From the NCBI RefSeq assembly GCF_032854445.1, contig NC_088307.1, positions 15,264,017-15,328,016 on the forward strand: 64,000 nt of DNA, read 5' to 3'. The notes below the pieces were generated by a model. It saw nothing but the letters and a program-made list of their open reading frames with translations. It had not been told where the DNA came from and did not search any database. The DNA comes from Liolophura sinensis. Its lineage: Eukaryota; Mollusca; Polyplacophora; Chitonida; Chitonidae. Of this stretch, positions 46,101 to 56,750 are shown piece by piece; the stretch's first letter is position 1; the number at the start of each line of letters is the position of its first letter. The position numbers and the translations under genes were made by a program.

Positions 46101-48587
46101 AACCATCTGTAGGTTGAGGAAACCAGGCATAGTCTATGGGGGGATCCATAACCATCTGTAGGTTGAGGAAACCAGGCATAGTCTATGGGGGGATCCATAA
46201 CCATCTGTAGGTTGAATAATATAAATGTTCATAATCAATGTAAATGAGCAAGTTAAGTATTTGAAATTTTGTGATGGCTTTTATTTAATATTACATCATA
46301 TATGTAAATGAGTGCCATCAACAGATGGCCAACAATGTATTTTCTTTTGTCTATTTCAGGCTGAATTTTTTTTCTTATTATCATGCCACATGTTGAGATA
46401 CTGGCTACTCAATATAGAGGGCAGACACCATTTCATTAACAAACAAAAAAATCACCCTTCTGATTTTTTAAATCAGAAAATCCCTGAAACAGATGGTTAA
46501 AACCTTTTTTTTTGAAGTGTGTGTGCCCAGGACATGTAGTTCTCTGCTTACTACTAAAGTAAAATGATAGGATTATGAAATGTCCAGAGCATAAATAATA
46601 ACGCAGAACATATACAAATTAAGTAAAAATGGTTGCAGGCTGATTATTTTATCTTGTCCCAGTTACCAGAAATTAGCTGAACTTCACTCGGAATAATCTC
46701 TTTACAGAGCTCATCAAAGTAGGCTTCCTTGGCTCATTCTCTTAATACTTAGTTTCATGATGCTGCTGCAGCTCAAAACCTAAGCCTTTTAGGGTCATTT
46801 TCTTAGAATAAACCTGTCAAAATAATCAAGACAAAAGTATTAAGTAATCAAGCCATTTCTTTGAACCCATAAATCCATAGCTGAAAATAAATTGACAATT
46901 CACTGCCTATAGACTTTCTCATGGTCTCAAAATACAGGCGTTCAGGGTCATCCTCAGAGAGTACACCCATCTGAACTATGATGGCGGATGTGCTAAGAAA
47001 TGAATCCATGTGGGTGTTAAGTATCATAATTGGTGGAATAATAGCGTGAGTAATGGAGTTTTAATTGTGGTGAAGAATAAGCTGAGTGAATGACGTGTGT
47101 GTGTATTGTGAAGAGCTTCCTAAGCCCCCCAGCAGTCAAGTGTGTGTTCTTTGTTAAACTCTAGTCAGCCACAAGCCAAACCTGCTCTCCCATACAATCA
47201 GGCCACATGGGACTCTGGCCACAATTCAGTGCTCTATGAGGCTGGGAGAATTCTTGTCTCCTTAATGGATAGAGGAGATTTCATATTTAAACACAAAGTT
47301 CAGAAACTTGGTGAAAGTATCCTTGTAGAAGTTTGAACTATGGTTATACAGTTCAGTCCAGGTTTAACTTGAGAATTGAATTGTTCTTCTAAGAGTTGAA
47401 GGTCTGTAGAATTTACAATTTTTATGTTCATTTTAGACAAGATTTGAAGGATTTCTGACCAGATTAATCTAGAGGGCATGAAGAACTAAATGTTATAAGT
47501 CAAGTGCCTTGCCAAATCTCAACTTTCTTATGTGTTAAATTGATAACTCTTTGGGTCATCTGTTCTTTATATTTCTGTAAAATGCTATCATAAAACCTTG
47601 AAAGATCGATTGTAAATTGCATCATGTCTTTCCATTTTTGTTGTGCTGAGAGTTGTCGGAGAGTCGCCATCTTCCTTCCTAAATCTTCAGATTCAGACTA
47701 TTGTGATCTCAGATCTTTGGGTCGTTATGACCAGCATTTAAATGGAAGTAATTCCAGGACATATTTACACACGAACACCTACATGTACTTGACTGGAATG
47801 TACTCTAGAACATTTAATTTGCCATATTTGACCGAAAGTTCATCTGTTTTATCAAAAGACACATTTTTCTTTATTCTGATCGATTCATCCCAGTTATAGG
47901 GATTTTTTTTTTTAGATTAACTAAAGTGTTGGCATCAAAATATCATTTTAAGGTATTTAGTGCATTTTTGCCTGACAAAGCCCCTTATGTAAAGCAGCAT
48001 CAGACAAGATAGCTAGATAAAAAGCAAACTTGCTGAAAGAGGTTTACATCAATATTAATAAAAATTAAAACCCATGGGTTTAGAAGGGGCAATTGCAGCA
48101 TTATAAAGTATTAGCCACACAAATGTGGGTCATCTGATTTAATGATGCACTTGAATAAAGGAGCCACGTTGACTAGTGGTATAAGACGATAGGTCCAGTG
48201 GATCTGTGACCATTATGTTCAGAAATGTTTGTCTCGCGAAGAAAGAAAAATCTTGTGGAGATGCTATAAGTTAAACACACCATGCCAGTACACTCTAAAA
48301 CTGGAACTACTTCGTTAAATTGGTGAAAGTCTTCATCGCCTCAGAAATGCCCTCTAGACCCTAAAAAACTTGCATCTAGCACTGTGCAAACATGTTGTTT
48401 TATGAGTAGGTTGTTTTTTGGTTTTTTTTCAAAACCTTAGAAAACCCAGTCTTATTTTCTTTCATGTTAAACTGTTCCTGGCTTGTTCCCTGTCAACAAT
48501 CTCTCTTGGTTTCAGCCAGTCCTTGATAAACACCAAGAGAGAGATGGAAGCTGTTTGTGCGAGGCAACAAGGAAAAGAAAATCATAA
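40077..48587 (+). CDS. Acidic, probably nuclear, low-complexity protein of unknown family
   Basis: Exons are 40077-40122, 41310-41463, 42636-43999, 44729-44861, 45509-45637, 47165-47310 and tentatively 48520-48587. All join in phase (1, 2, 1, 2, 2, 1), giving about 680 residues. The start MTRLARKRSTKASGS has A at -3 and a basic, nuclear-signal-like stretch. The long third exon is rich in Ser, Thr, Glu, Asp and Gln, has loose repeats of the form TDQPI/TNQPF/TDEPI, and ends with EMDTQPFMP, a TQ motif seen in many checkpoint-type proteins. The last exons look more folded (for example VLYEAGRILVSLMDRGDF). There are no transmembrane segments or signal peptide. I do not recognise a family. A nuclear scaffold or checkpoint role is only a guess. 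Confidence 0.65.
40702..40803 (+). mobile_element. SINE family A 3' half, decayed
   Basis: GAAGGTCTTCCAGCAACTCG, TGGTCGTGGGTTTTTCTCAG and CCACCATAATGCTAGC match the SINE. The segment between CCATAATGCT and CACCAATCAAAACAATAAAT is deleted. It lies in intron 1 of the acidic-protein gene. Confidence 0.75.
41310..41463 (+). CDS. Exon 2 of the acidic-protein gene
   Basis: The acceptor is TTAATTATACAG and the donor is TCCAG|GTGACT. It encodes CKQGQTTPLKKLQKTESTMS, then an acidic stretch (KPDTEEVISLATGDG). It leaves in phase 2. Confidence 0.75.
41464..42635. other. Intron 2 of the acidic-protein gene
   Basis: I see no repeat or further exon. It carries ordinary A/T-rich intron sequence. Confidence 0.4.
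42636..43999 (+). CDS. Exon 3 (long, acidic) of the acidic-protein gene
   Basis: The frame is open from 42598, and the donor CCAG|GTACTT at 44000 is well placed. The start at 42636 (after CATCAAAG) is chosen because it fits the phase of exon 2. The acceptor is weak, and CAG at 42606 or 42618 would be stronger but out of phase. About 454 residues are encoded, highly charged, with few aromatics, consistent with disorder. Thr-Gln and Ser-Gln pairs are frequent. Confidence 0.8.
44729..44861 (+). CDS. Exon 4 of the acidic-protein gene
   Basis: The acceptor is TTTTTGTAATGCTCAG and the donor is ACAG|GTGAGC. It is in phase with exon 3 and open throughout: GSVPRAVGQVENMMEDGDIT and onwards to SDTGPAN. 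Acidic and methionine-rich. Confidence 0.8.
45509..45637 (+). CDS. Exon 5 of the acidic-protein gene
   Basis: The acceptor is TTTTGTCTCAG and the donor is ATTAA|GTAAGC. In phase with exon 4, it encodes TEVGSPGKPVRVVSPDTGSP, then a short helix-like segment KVVQGLIKELFSIK. SP sites suggest proline-directed phosphorylation. Confidence 0.8.
45955..46215 (-). repeat. SINE-derived 50-bp minisatellite (with SINE 3' end at left)
   Basis: 45955-46010 is a reverse SINE 3' end (TTTATTTGATTAGTATTCTG, CTCAAGAATATTTCACAA). The following unit, GAGGAAACCAGGCATAGTCT plus ATGGGGGGATCCATAACCAT and CTGTAGGTT, repeats about four times. It corresponds to the SINE body (GGAAACCGGGC...CCGCAGGTTG), so the array arose by tandem growth inside a SINE. 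It lies in intron 5 of the acidic-protein gene. Confidence 0.9.
46216..47164. other. Remainder of intron 5 of the acidic-protein gene
   Basis: I see no exon or repeat. The 62-codon open stretch at 46312-46500 is A/T-rich and unsupported. Confidence 0.4.
47165..47310 (+). CDS. Exon 6 of the acidic-protein gene
   Basis: The acceptor is GTTAAACTCTAG and the donor is ACTTG|GTGAAA (less than ideal). In phase with exon 5, it reads QPQAKPALPYNQATWDSGHN and then VLYEAGRILVSLMDRGDFIF. It is the most hydrophobic and most fold-like part of the protein. It leaves in phase 1. Confidence 0.7.
48520..48587 (+). CDS. Tentative last exon of the acidic-protein gene
   Basis: TTTCAGCCAG offers two acceptors four bases apart. 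Phase 1 from exon 6 gives either an immediate stop (first AG, ending A-S-P) or 22 more residues LDKHQERDGSCLCEATRKRK plus S and TAA (second AG). A third frame, not in phase, ends with QQGKENHKPHTWR. The choice is unresolved, and an exon may be missing in the preceding intron. Confidence 0.3.
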
Positions 48588-49335
48588 GCCACACACTTGG
48601 CGCTGAAGATGACCTCTGTGAAAAATCACCATGGAGTTGGTATACAGCATCAACATGTAACAAGCTTGTTGTTCAAGAAATACATTATTCTATGTTGGTC
48701 ATTAATTTTATGCATGGATTATAGAAATAGGTACCTTTACCATATTAATGCAAGGATAGTTTGAACATTTTAAGACAAGAAGTTTTCTTATATGCTGAGA
48801 AATGTAAAAAAAGATAGCATTTTAAGTCTAGTCAAATTTAGCTTTTAATTAATTACATGGACCTACCAAACAAGTACATGTGCTTAGGCGTTCAATCATT
48901 CCTTTTGCTTGCTGTTAGTTGACATTGGTGATATTCTGTATATTTTTGGTGCTTTGTTAACACATTGCATTTTAATTGGACAGCCTTTTTTGGTTACCAG
49001 TACCGACATCTCAGTCCCATGCTGCTTTGTCTAGGATAAAGACATTCTGTTATGGTGTTTATCTTTGGTACTGTATTAAACTTCTGAAATTCTACTCTAT
49101 GGTTTGCCTTATTAGACTGCATTTTCCTGGACATTGACAACTCAGTCTCAGACTGTTTTGTTTGTAACAACTCTGCAATCACTCCCAAACTGTTTGGTTT
49201 GTGACAACTCTGCAGTCAGTCCCAAACTGATTTGCTCATCTATAACCCGTCTCAAGCAGTTGTGTTACAGCTCTCTGGTCACAAGCTGTAGCTGCTGAAG
49301 GTTGGTCATTTTCAAAGCTACCTTTACCAGAACAT

Positions 49336-49341
49336 AATAAA
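49336..49341 (+). terminator. Candidate polyadenylation signal for the acidic-protein gene
   Basis: AATAAA about 0.75 kb after the tentative stop. It is the first exact match downstream, consistent with the convergent IMP3 transcript ending near 50.0 kb. Confidence 0.3.
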
Positions 49342-49439
49342 CCACTCAAACATCTTAACAATATCTTTCCATTTTGAACAATTCTTTGGAAATGTGGATC
49401 AGCTTGCTTAGATGATCAAAGTGTTAACATATTACAACC

Positions 49440-49640
49440 AAAGAGTCCCTGAGGTCTGAAGTTCGAATCCAGCTCTCGCTTTGTCAAATGTGACCTTAAG
49501 TCATGAGGTTTGTCAGGTACGTGACAGTTGATGGTTTCTTCTTGGCACACAGGTATCGTCAACCTTTAAATTTGGCCACCATCGTATATGTGAATAATTC
49601 TTCAGTACCGCATTAGACACCAAAGGAATACATAAATAAA
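49440..49640 (+). mobile_element. Old, diverged SINE family A copy
   Basis: A B-box-like AGTTCGAATCCAGCTCTCGC is followed by TTTGTCAGGTACGTGACAG, GCCACCATCGTATATGTGAA and TAATTCTTCAGTACCGCATT, then a short A-rich tail. Identity to the young copies is low, and the head is not recognisable. Confidence 0.65.
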
Positions 49641-50028
49641 TTCTTCCTGTGAAAACACTCTCAACCGGACACCTCAACCAGTCACAGCTTAGTGACAATG
49701 ACCAGTCATTATACTGTCTTAACGCTTAAATAACTGGCAAAGAAACCACAAACATGTTTTATACAATCAAGACTGGGTTTGAACCTGAACCTCCAGTGAG
49801 CCAGATGAACAATCTAACCATTAAACAGCTACATGTATTTTATTCTTAACCTGTTCTAAAATATCCTGAAAAGTCTTATCACAAACATGTTCATGTGAAA
49901 CACAGGTGAAATTTATTCAAAGGGTAATATTGTATACAGTATCATTTTTGACTTTCAGAAAAAGTCTACAGAGAACCCACACTCTTTATATGTATATATC
50001 TCAATTGTACTCTTCCAAATTTTGTGAT

Positions 50029-50034
50029 TTTATT
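50029..50034 (-). terminator. Candidate polyadenylation signal for IMP3
   Basis: AATAAA on the minus strand about 630 bp after the IMP3 stop codon at 50665-50667. Sequence between them would be 3' UTR. An 85-codon plus-strand frame there (50413-50670) is probably fortuitous. Confidence 0.35.
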
Positions 50035-50664
50035 GTTGTTTAATGCCTACCATTCAACATAACCACACACAAATAGAATGATATAAGTGATTCTGAAGTT
50101 CAAGTTTATACGCCAAACGAAATTTAATTACTTCTTAGTAGTTGCATACTGTTCAGAAGAATGTTCCATGTAGAATGTGGGTCATGTCTAGAACATTCAC
50201 CTCAAAGTCACAAAATATGAACTTGTTTTGAGTTGACGTGTGCCATAAAAATGTTGTCAAGAGAGCCTCCTTCTATATTACACCTTTGATTTCTGCATTT
50301 ATGTCAAAATTGAAAAATAGCCCAATACTTATGTACATGTAACTTTAAGGGCAAAGAAGGACCTTTTCACCACTTTCTTAATTCACCACTGTAACTGAAA
50401 CTTGTAAAGATAATGGCGGCAATACAGCAGAAAGAAGCCAAAGTGCAAAGAAGTCACTCCCATGTAGATTCTGCTTTTTGTCCACTCTGTAACACTGCAT
50501 GTAGTGTCCAAGAAATGTATGATCTTTGCGGACTGGCATCATCAGAACATGCTTCTGTTTTGTTCTCATGGGCAGAAGGGATTTTATGTCCACCATCTTT
50601 CTATGCTGCACAAATATCTCTCCCACTGCATGAAGGTCTTAATCTTAGTTCTAAAGAGCTTGTA

Positions 50665-50691
50665 TCATGACATCAGATCAAAATCGTCTCT
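50665..50691 (-). CDS. IMP3: Last coding exon of IMP3 (27 nt)
   Basis: After the acceptor ATTTTCATTTTCAG the exon reads RDDFDLMS and TGA. The RDDFDL end is characteristic of IMP3. It joins the previous exon in phase 0. Confidence 0.9.
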   Translation of the reverse strand, partial: RDDFDLMS

Positions 50692-53600
50692 CTGAAAATG
50701 AAAATAACAGGGCATGGCCTTGAATACTTGTCTAATCATGGATATTGTGTACTGTACTTTTAAATTACCTAAAATTTTGAAATCGAAAATCATAATATGT
50801 CACTGTATACTATAATCATTTGTTTGCTTGCCAGACAGTTGAAAAAGATATTTACAGAGACCAGTAGGACAGAAAAACACCAAAATTTTACTCTAGATTC
50901 CCTCCAACAGAAAAATGTTTTCCCAGCATTACTTTCTATCCTTCATATTTTCAAAAGGAAACAAAAGCACAAAAGTGTGATAAAAAATATTTTATTTTTT
51001 CTGAGCTGTAAATTTTATTAATATATTTTTTACTTCATCTTTGACACAATAAATGTCAAATCACAAAGTGACAACAAAATGCAGAAAAATGATCTTGTTC
51101 CCATAAACCACATCAGTTTACCACCATTGTGTTTTCTGTCATTTTCTCTCCCCATCAAACTTACCAAATCATTGTACTCCAACACGTGCTTCCTGATGGC
51201 AGATGTATCTGTCCAGGTAATAAAGTCCTCCATATTTCTGTGAGAAGTGTACGAAAAGACATGCATCAATTTTTTGGTTTTAACTGTAAACATTATTGAC
51301 CGATACAAGTAAAACAGAAAAGAGAATCTGCTTGAGTCGAAGATATTTTCAAAACTTGTTCACACCTGGATGAAATAAATTACAGAATCAGATAAATCAA
51401 GTCCAGGAAACTACATGTATTCACACTCTCTAAATTCCCAAGAAATTCAACTACTGACAACTTCAGATAAAATTTGAAAACATCCTGTGTTCCACTGGTA
51501 AGTTTGACATAGTACATGGCTACTGTAACTCTGAAAAACTATATCACTGTGACTCATTTACTTCAGCATTTTATTATACCATTGGCTGAGGTGAAGTGTG
51601 GGTGGTTACTGATGACGATGACATGATAAAAGCTGAAATATTGAGTCACAATGATTTCGTTATCCTGCTTACGTAATATTAGAGTTATGCTACTTGGGTA
51701 AGATTTGAAAATACTGTTTGTAATATTTTGCAGATTGAGGGCACGTTAAACCATGCATGACAACTTTGTCTATGGTGAAATTTGTGGAGGATGAAGGGCG
51801 TATTAGTTCACAAGCTGCGAACGCAAATCGCAACACTTGCCAACAAGCACTGCAGTGCCTACAGATGACGCATCACATAACTTCACAACTAACTCAAACC
51901 AGAATTGCACTGTGAAGATCTGCAACTGCGATATAAAAGTTGCTCTTTGCAGTCTGTCACGCCTTCTCAGACAAACAGAATGAACAACCTGGAGAGTGTT
52001 ACATGTGTATTCTGATTAAAATTTGATTATGTCAAATATGGAAATAGTCACATTTTTGCACGTCCTTGAAAATGAGGACGGAGACTCAAACAGTTTGTTG
52101 GGGAAAAGATTTATATAGAGCTGCTGAAAACTGTCAAAACTCTCGCAGCCTGGCTTAAATCGGCAACACCTATTGTGATTACCTTCAACTACACTGGCTG
52201 GAAATCTGGTTTTCCTAATTGCATTTTGGGCACAGGTTAAAGTCTGCCCAGTGGGCTGCCTCAGGAGTGCATGTAATAATGCAGCATGAGTGTTGATAAT
52301 GTCAATATCCTTAGCCTCAGACCACTGGGTCCTTCATCACCTTTGTAATGTCAAGCTAGAGTAAACATAGCTGAACAATGGTTAAAACTACCAAACTTAC
52401 GCCGTACATGTCTGTTGCTGCTTGTTTTGTATGGAAAACCGAAAACTTGAACTTAACAGAGCCAATTGCCTCTGAACTTTTCTATGTAAGTAGCTGTAGA
52501 GCAAACATTTAACCATGCATATATGTGTATCTTATTGAACAACTTTAAATAACCGACCTAAACCCAGCTGGCAATGATATGTTTCAAAATAAAATCTAAA
52601 TGACTTTGTTTAATATTTACCTGGAACTTAGAAATCTTACTGCTCTCAAACAAAGAGCAACTATTCAAATATGACCTCCTGTGTATTTGCGCTGGGCTAT
52701 TTCCAGTGGTCAAATAATACAGCCAATTCAATATATTCTCACACAACATCAAGTAACCTGGCTAATATGCTGTCATATGAACATCAAATTTACAGGCAGG
52801 CCAAATCTTGTTAAGATCTAACATTGACCAAGTAATCAATCTGTAGTAGTTAGTTAAATCAGAGTGGCCAATAACGTTGAATGGAAAAAAAAAAAAAGAC
52901 AAAATAGCGGGGTTTGCTACATGTACAGATATATACACTTCTCAGATAAAGCCTTATCAACTGTGGTAAAAATAATTGTTTGCAAATCTGGATTTTGAAT
53001 GAATGAGTGAATGAATGAATGAACTGATTTAGCATCTGTGTACTTGATAATGCACTGACTTGTGCTAACTACCTTTTACTTGAAGGGGCTTATGCTACAT
53101 TAAGTATATTGGGAATTGGGTGTGTCTAGTGAAAGACTGTTACGCATTATGGTGAATAAAAGGCATTGCAAGGCTACCAACTTTTTCTAACTGCCACATT
53201 ACTACGTCTTATGTGCATCTGATACCTCAAACCTCACCCCCAGGTTAAAGTATGTGTCACTACTGTAATTCTACAACCTTTTCGCATGTTTGCAATGTGT
53301 TTATTCAAGCATATTCTGGTGTCATTTGTCTGTGTAGGCTGATATTGCCCATCCGACTATTGTAGTTTTGTCTCAAGTCAAATTAAAAATGGGCAGAAAT
53401 TGTACCGGTTCTGAATGTTGCTCTCTCATGTGTGAAAAAGTTGAGGAACTAGGTGACCAGTAATAAAATATTTCACCAAGAATAGTCTCAAAAGAATCAG
53501 TTACACACCAGCTTTGAGGCAACATTTGGTTTAAGTCTGATTAAAAAAACAAAAAAACAAGAAGAAAAAAAAAGTCACTGTAGTCGCTCTTTCAAACGTG

Positions 53601-56362
53601 TGAGAAGACGGCAGTATGCAAAGTTAGAGTGCAGAATTTCATATTTAATTTTTGCCAAAATTAACCGATTCTCGATTGGAAACAATTTCATGAGCTTCCA
53701 GTGTGCATCAGATTCCGACGAGAACAACTATGGACACCATGAGCAGTTCACTTTGGTATACATATATATATAACACCATGATAGGATGCCAATTGGCTGG
53801 AATTGTTTAATAACACTAACCAATGAAAACTCACCTTGTGACGAGGAAAGCTGGATCCATGACTGCTTCAGGGCCTACACGGACATCTGAACACGGTTAA
53901 GGGGCAATGCACAAGTGAATAAGTTACCTTTGAAATCCACAACCTTGATGGTATATGTGGCTAACGGGCAATGTTTCTTGAACTCCATGGTTAAATATGC
54001 TTATATTTGATCACATTTTCTGTACACCATATGTCTATGCTAGGGTGAACAAAAATTTTATTACATCAATTCTTAACATTTATCTAGTGCACTACACACT
54101 ACTTCTGAAGAATGTTTCATACATAGAGAAAGCTGGAAGAAATCCCATCAGGATGTAGGCTCTGGCTGACAATTCTCCACACTTACACAGAAGTTCACAC
54201 AATTTTATTGAAGAGCAGCTGGAATGCAAATAACATATAGTCAGCAAATAAGAAAATGTTGTACAAATCATGTAGTTATTTATTTGATTAGTGTTTACAT
54301 GGAAATTACAGATTGTTATGTATCCAAAGCTTAGATACAATCTGAAGGGCACCTGAACACTTTTAATGCATATGTAGGTCAATTTACTCAGATATGGACA
54401 TTAACAAGTTATGACCCTGGTTAAGCTTCAAAGCCTTACTAAATAATCACAAAAGAATCGTGCAGCTAGGACACTTAACATTTAGGCATATGCCTTCGCT
54501 TAATAGTTGACTACCTGGTATTGGTCTTTAAGCCAAAATAAAACAAGAAAGGGAGAGGGAGAGACGTACATTTGTGAATGAGGACAAGCCTATGTCTCCT
54601 GAATAATACAAAAGTAGTGGAGACAAACATTACATCTATTTCATACCTCTTTGACTGCAGTGTTTGTCTCTATGTCTTTCAGTTAAGCTTTATGGTTACC
54701 TGGATAGCTTCCTGCTTTTATCTGGATTCTACCTGGGCTTACCTGTGGATATTGACATAACGATCAGGACACGTGTAGATCTACCAGAGATTGACAATAG
54801 CAAAGGATACGGCCTTGTTCCACGAACGTCGTGGCAGCTTTTAAGTTTTCTGCCATGTGGTTTCTTACCATGATGACAGGAAGTCGTCGTCTGATGGGTG
54901 GGAATCACAAAGTATTGACATAAGACAGTGGGTTGGGGAGCAGTAAATGAGGCAAAGCAACAAAAAAGAAAAAAAAAAGGAAAAAAAACTGGGCAAACAT
55001 ACGAGTGGAGTTTGAATAAAGAGTGAAGGTAGATGTGTACATTTCCCAGCCTCTGTATGGTACAGTTATCAAGTTTGACTTGTAACACAGGTACATGTAC
55101 ACGTATATTTGATGTACAAGACCACTGATTCCTGTTTAACTTAGTCACTCACAAAAACGATCTTTCCATGTAGTATTTTGAAGATCTAAATATACCAGTA
55201 AAACTTCTGTGTAACCAGTAACATCAGTACAAAAGGAGGCCTATATGTACATTATAGACTGAATGAACTACATGGAAACATAAAAAAAAATCATTATTTT
55301 TCATTCCTCAAAGTTACTGCACTGATAAGAAATTACATGCTCGTTTTCATACTCATGACAAGTTTAGGAAATCATGCATATTTTAGAAAAAAAAAAAACA
55401 AAAAAAAAAGCACTGTCACAACATTTACATCATGATTTTGGAGACAAAACTACACTGGTTGAGTGGGTCAGTTTGAAGGCTTCATAAAAAATATAATTTT
55501 TCAGTTTACACAGAATAATGCCTTCAGAATATGCTTGAAAAAACACCTTGCAAACACGCGAAAAGGCTGAAGAATTGCAGTAAATCTATCTTGTCCAAGT
55601 AGGCCTATGGATCGTGTTTTCAATCATTCTCAAATCTGATAAACAAAGAAATCCATCCTCCTTCTAAAACAAGGGCTCATATAAATATGTGGTTGTCATC
55701 TTCAGCCCATATATGCATATCCTTGGGATAGAAATAGACCTAATTACAGACGCTGTTCTGCCTATAGTTGTTCTGGGCTGTCCACATTAGGATGACATAA
55801 AACTCTCCAACACGTCTGCTGTTTTTTTTTTCTACATGTACATAAGGATAATGCCGGGTAAACAGAGTCGGCCCAACCACTGTGTCAATTTACTCAACAA
55901 TAATTCTGACAGGCACATATTTAAATTCATAAGGAGAGAACTTGAGGAAGCCGGGAACAGATCAATGACAGCTACTCGTATATAGGCAGGGTACGGGGCC
56001 ATATTTTACATGTAATGACCTGTGCCTCCTGTCTGACATGGGGCTTGCATGTGTACAGTTTGGTGTATAAAGTTGGCTCTTCAAAATGCTAAACGAGACA
56101 GATGAGGATTTAGAGTCTGTAATATCCTTATCCAAAACCCACATGTTACCAAATTTAAAGTCTGGCTATTAGCATTTGTACATGTGCTTTAATAACTAGC
56201 TGTCATGTTGGTATATGTCAGAAAAGGTTTTTGTTTTTCTATATGAGTGAAACTCCTGATTTTACCCGATAATCTGTACCTGATACTTTCTCCCTTTTTA
56301 TTTAGTAACCAAAATGTATGTTTATTCAGATATTAACACACCAAGCTAGTGCATGGATGATA

Positions 56363-56416
<54 letters not shown>

Positions 56417-56750
56417 TATCATCCATATATATATATACTTTTTCACGTGGTAATTAGTACAGAATGTTTTCCAAATAGTGTTTGAACTGTGCTTAATATA
56501 CAAAGACCACTGGTAGCTGCTTACAGAGACCTTTGAACTATCAGCAGATGAATGCTAGTGGAATGGTAGAGTCTTGCTAGTGGTGAGCTAGGAGCATGCC
56601 ACTGAGATCGGTTTGCATGTTTGGTACAGGTGTACAGCTCCACATTCACACAGACAGAACAGCACATGCGTGGACACCTACCTGCAAAATGCAGAGGCGT
56701 TGACTTTGTCGGCTAACTCCAAACTTCTCTTGGTAGGAATCAGGCCCATG
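50665..56750 (-). CDS. IMP3: U3 small nucleolar ribonucleoprotein protein IMP3 (C-terminal five coding exons)
   Basis: Exons are 56750-56682, 54890-54811, 53886-53835, 51237-51165 and 50691-50665. They join in phase to about 100 residues that follow the IMP3 family from the GL(I/V)PT motif to the C terminus. Landmarks are MGLIPTKRSLELADKV, RRLPVIMV, KAATTFVEQGHVRVGPEAVM, DPAFLVTRNMEDF, ITW-DTSAI-RKHVLEYND and the acidic end RDDFDLMS. IMP3 works in the nucleolus with MPP10 and IMP4 in the SSU processome, helping the U3 snoRNA pair with pre-rRNA for 18S maturation. The segment around RRLP...VTR is the S4-type RNA-binding fold. The family is usually about 184 residues, so the first 80 or so residues must be encoded upstream. 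I did not find them before the right edge. The gene is split into many small exons with introns of 0.5-2.6 kb. Confidence 0.93.
51165..51237 (-). CDS. IMP3: IMP3 exon encoding the MEDF...EYND segment
   Basis: The acceptor is CACTTCTCACAG and the donor is TTG|GTAAGT. One base completes an Arg codon, followed by NMEDFITWTDTSAIRKHVLE and YNDL. This is the conserved C-terminal block of the family. Confidence 0.93.
51238..53834. other. IMP3 intron
   Basis: I see no other exon or clear repeat. A GAATGAATGAATGAATGAAT tract occurs near 52998 and a run of A near 52886. The 64-codon open stretch at 52558-52752 is unsupported. Confidence 0.4.
53835..53886 (-). CDS. IMP3: IMP3 exon encoding the VRVGP...LVT segment
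   Basis: The 52-nt exon lies between CCGTGTTCAG and ACAAG|GTGAGT. It encodes VRVGPEAVMDPAFLVT with split His and Arg codons at its ends. It is the end of the S4-type fold. Confidence 0.93.
53887..54810. other. IMP3 intron with a SINE-tail trace
   Basis: TTATTTATTTGATTAGTGTT at 54277-54296 matches the reverse complement of the SINE tail. The rest of this intron shows no exon. Confidence 0.4.
54811..54890 (-). CDS. IMP3: IMP3 exon encoding the RRLP...VEQG segment
   Basis: After the acceptor CACCCATCAG it encodes RRLPVIMVRNHMAENLKAAT and TFVEQG plus one base. The donor is GGCC|GTATCC, which is weak. A stronger-looking internal GTAAGA at 54868-54863 is in the coding sequence and would remove the conserved helix if used. 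Confidence 0.88.
54891..56352. other. IMP3 intron, left part
   Basis: It carries A-rich tracts (54960-54990, 55386-55410) and no supportable exon. I see nothing else. Confidence 0.4.
56353..56426. repeat. Palindrome with a TA core
   Basis: ATGGATGATACTGTGTATAT at the left mirrors ATATACAGTATCATCCAT at the right, around a TA dinucleotide run, giving a palindrome of about 74 bp with one mismatch by the arm ends. It lies in the IMP3 intron. Confidence 0.9.
56682..56750 (-). CDS. IMP3: IMP3 exon encoding the GLIPT...FC segment
   Basis: The acceptor is CTTCAGTCACAG and the donor is GCAG|GTAGGT. It encodes MGLIPTKRSLELADKVNASA and FC, in phase with the next exon. The first base completes a codon from an upstream exon that I did not find in the window. 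Confidence 0.92.

Noticed and set aside
50413-50670. 85-codon plus-strand frame with a CPLC...C pattern starting ATGGCGG
   Set aside because: It is antisense to the IMP3 3' end and last exon, with no partner exon or family match. Considered fortuitous, though the start context is good.
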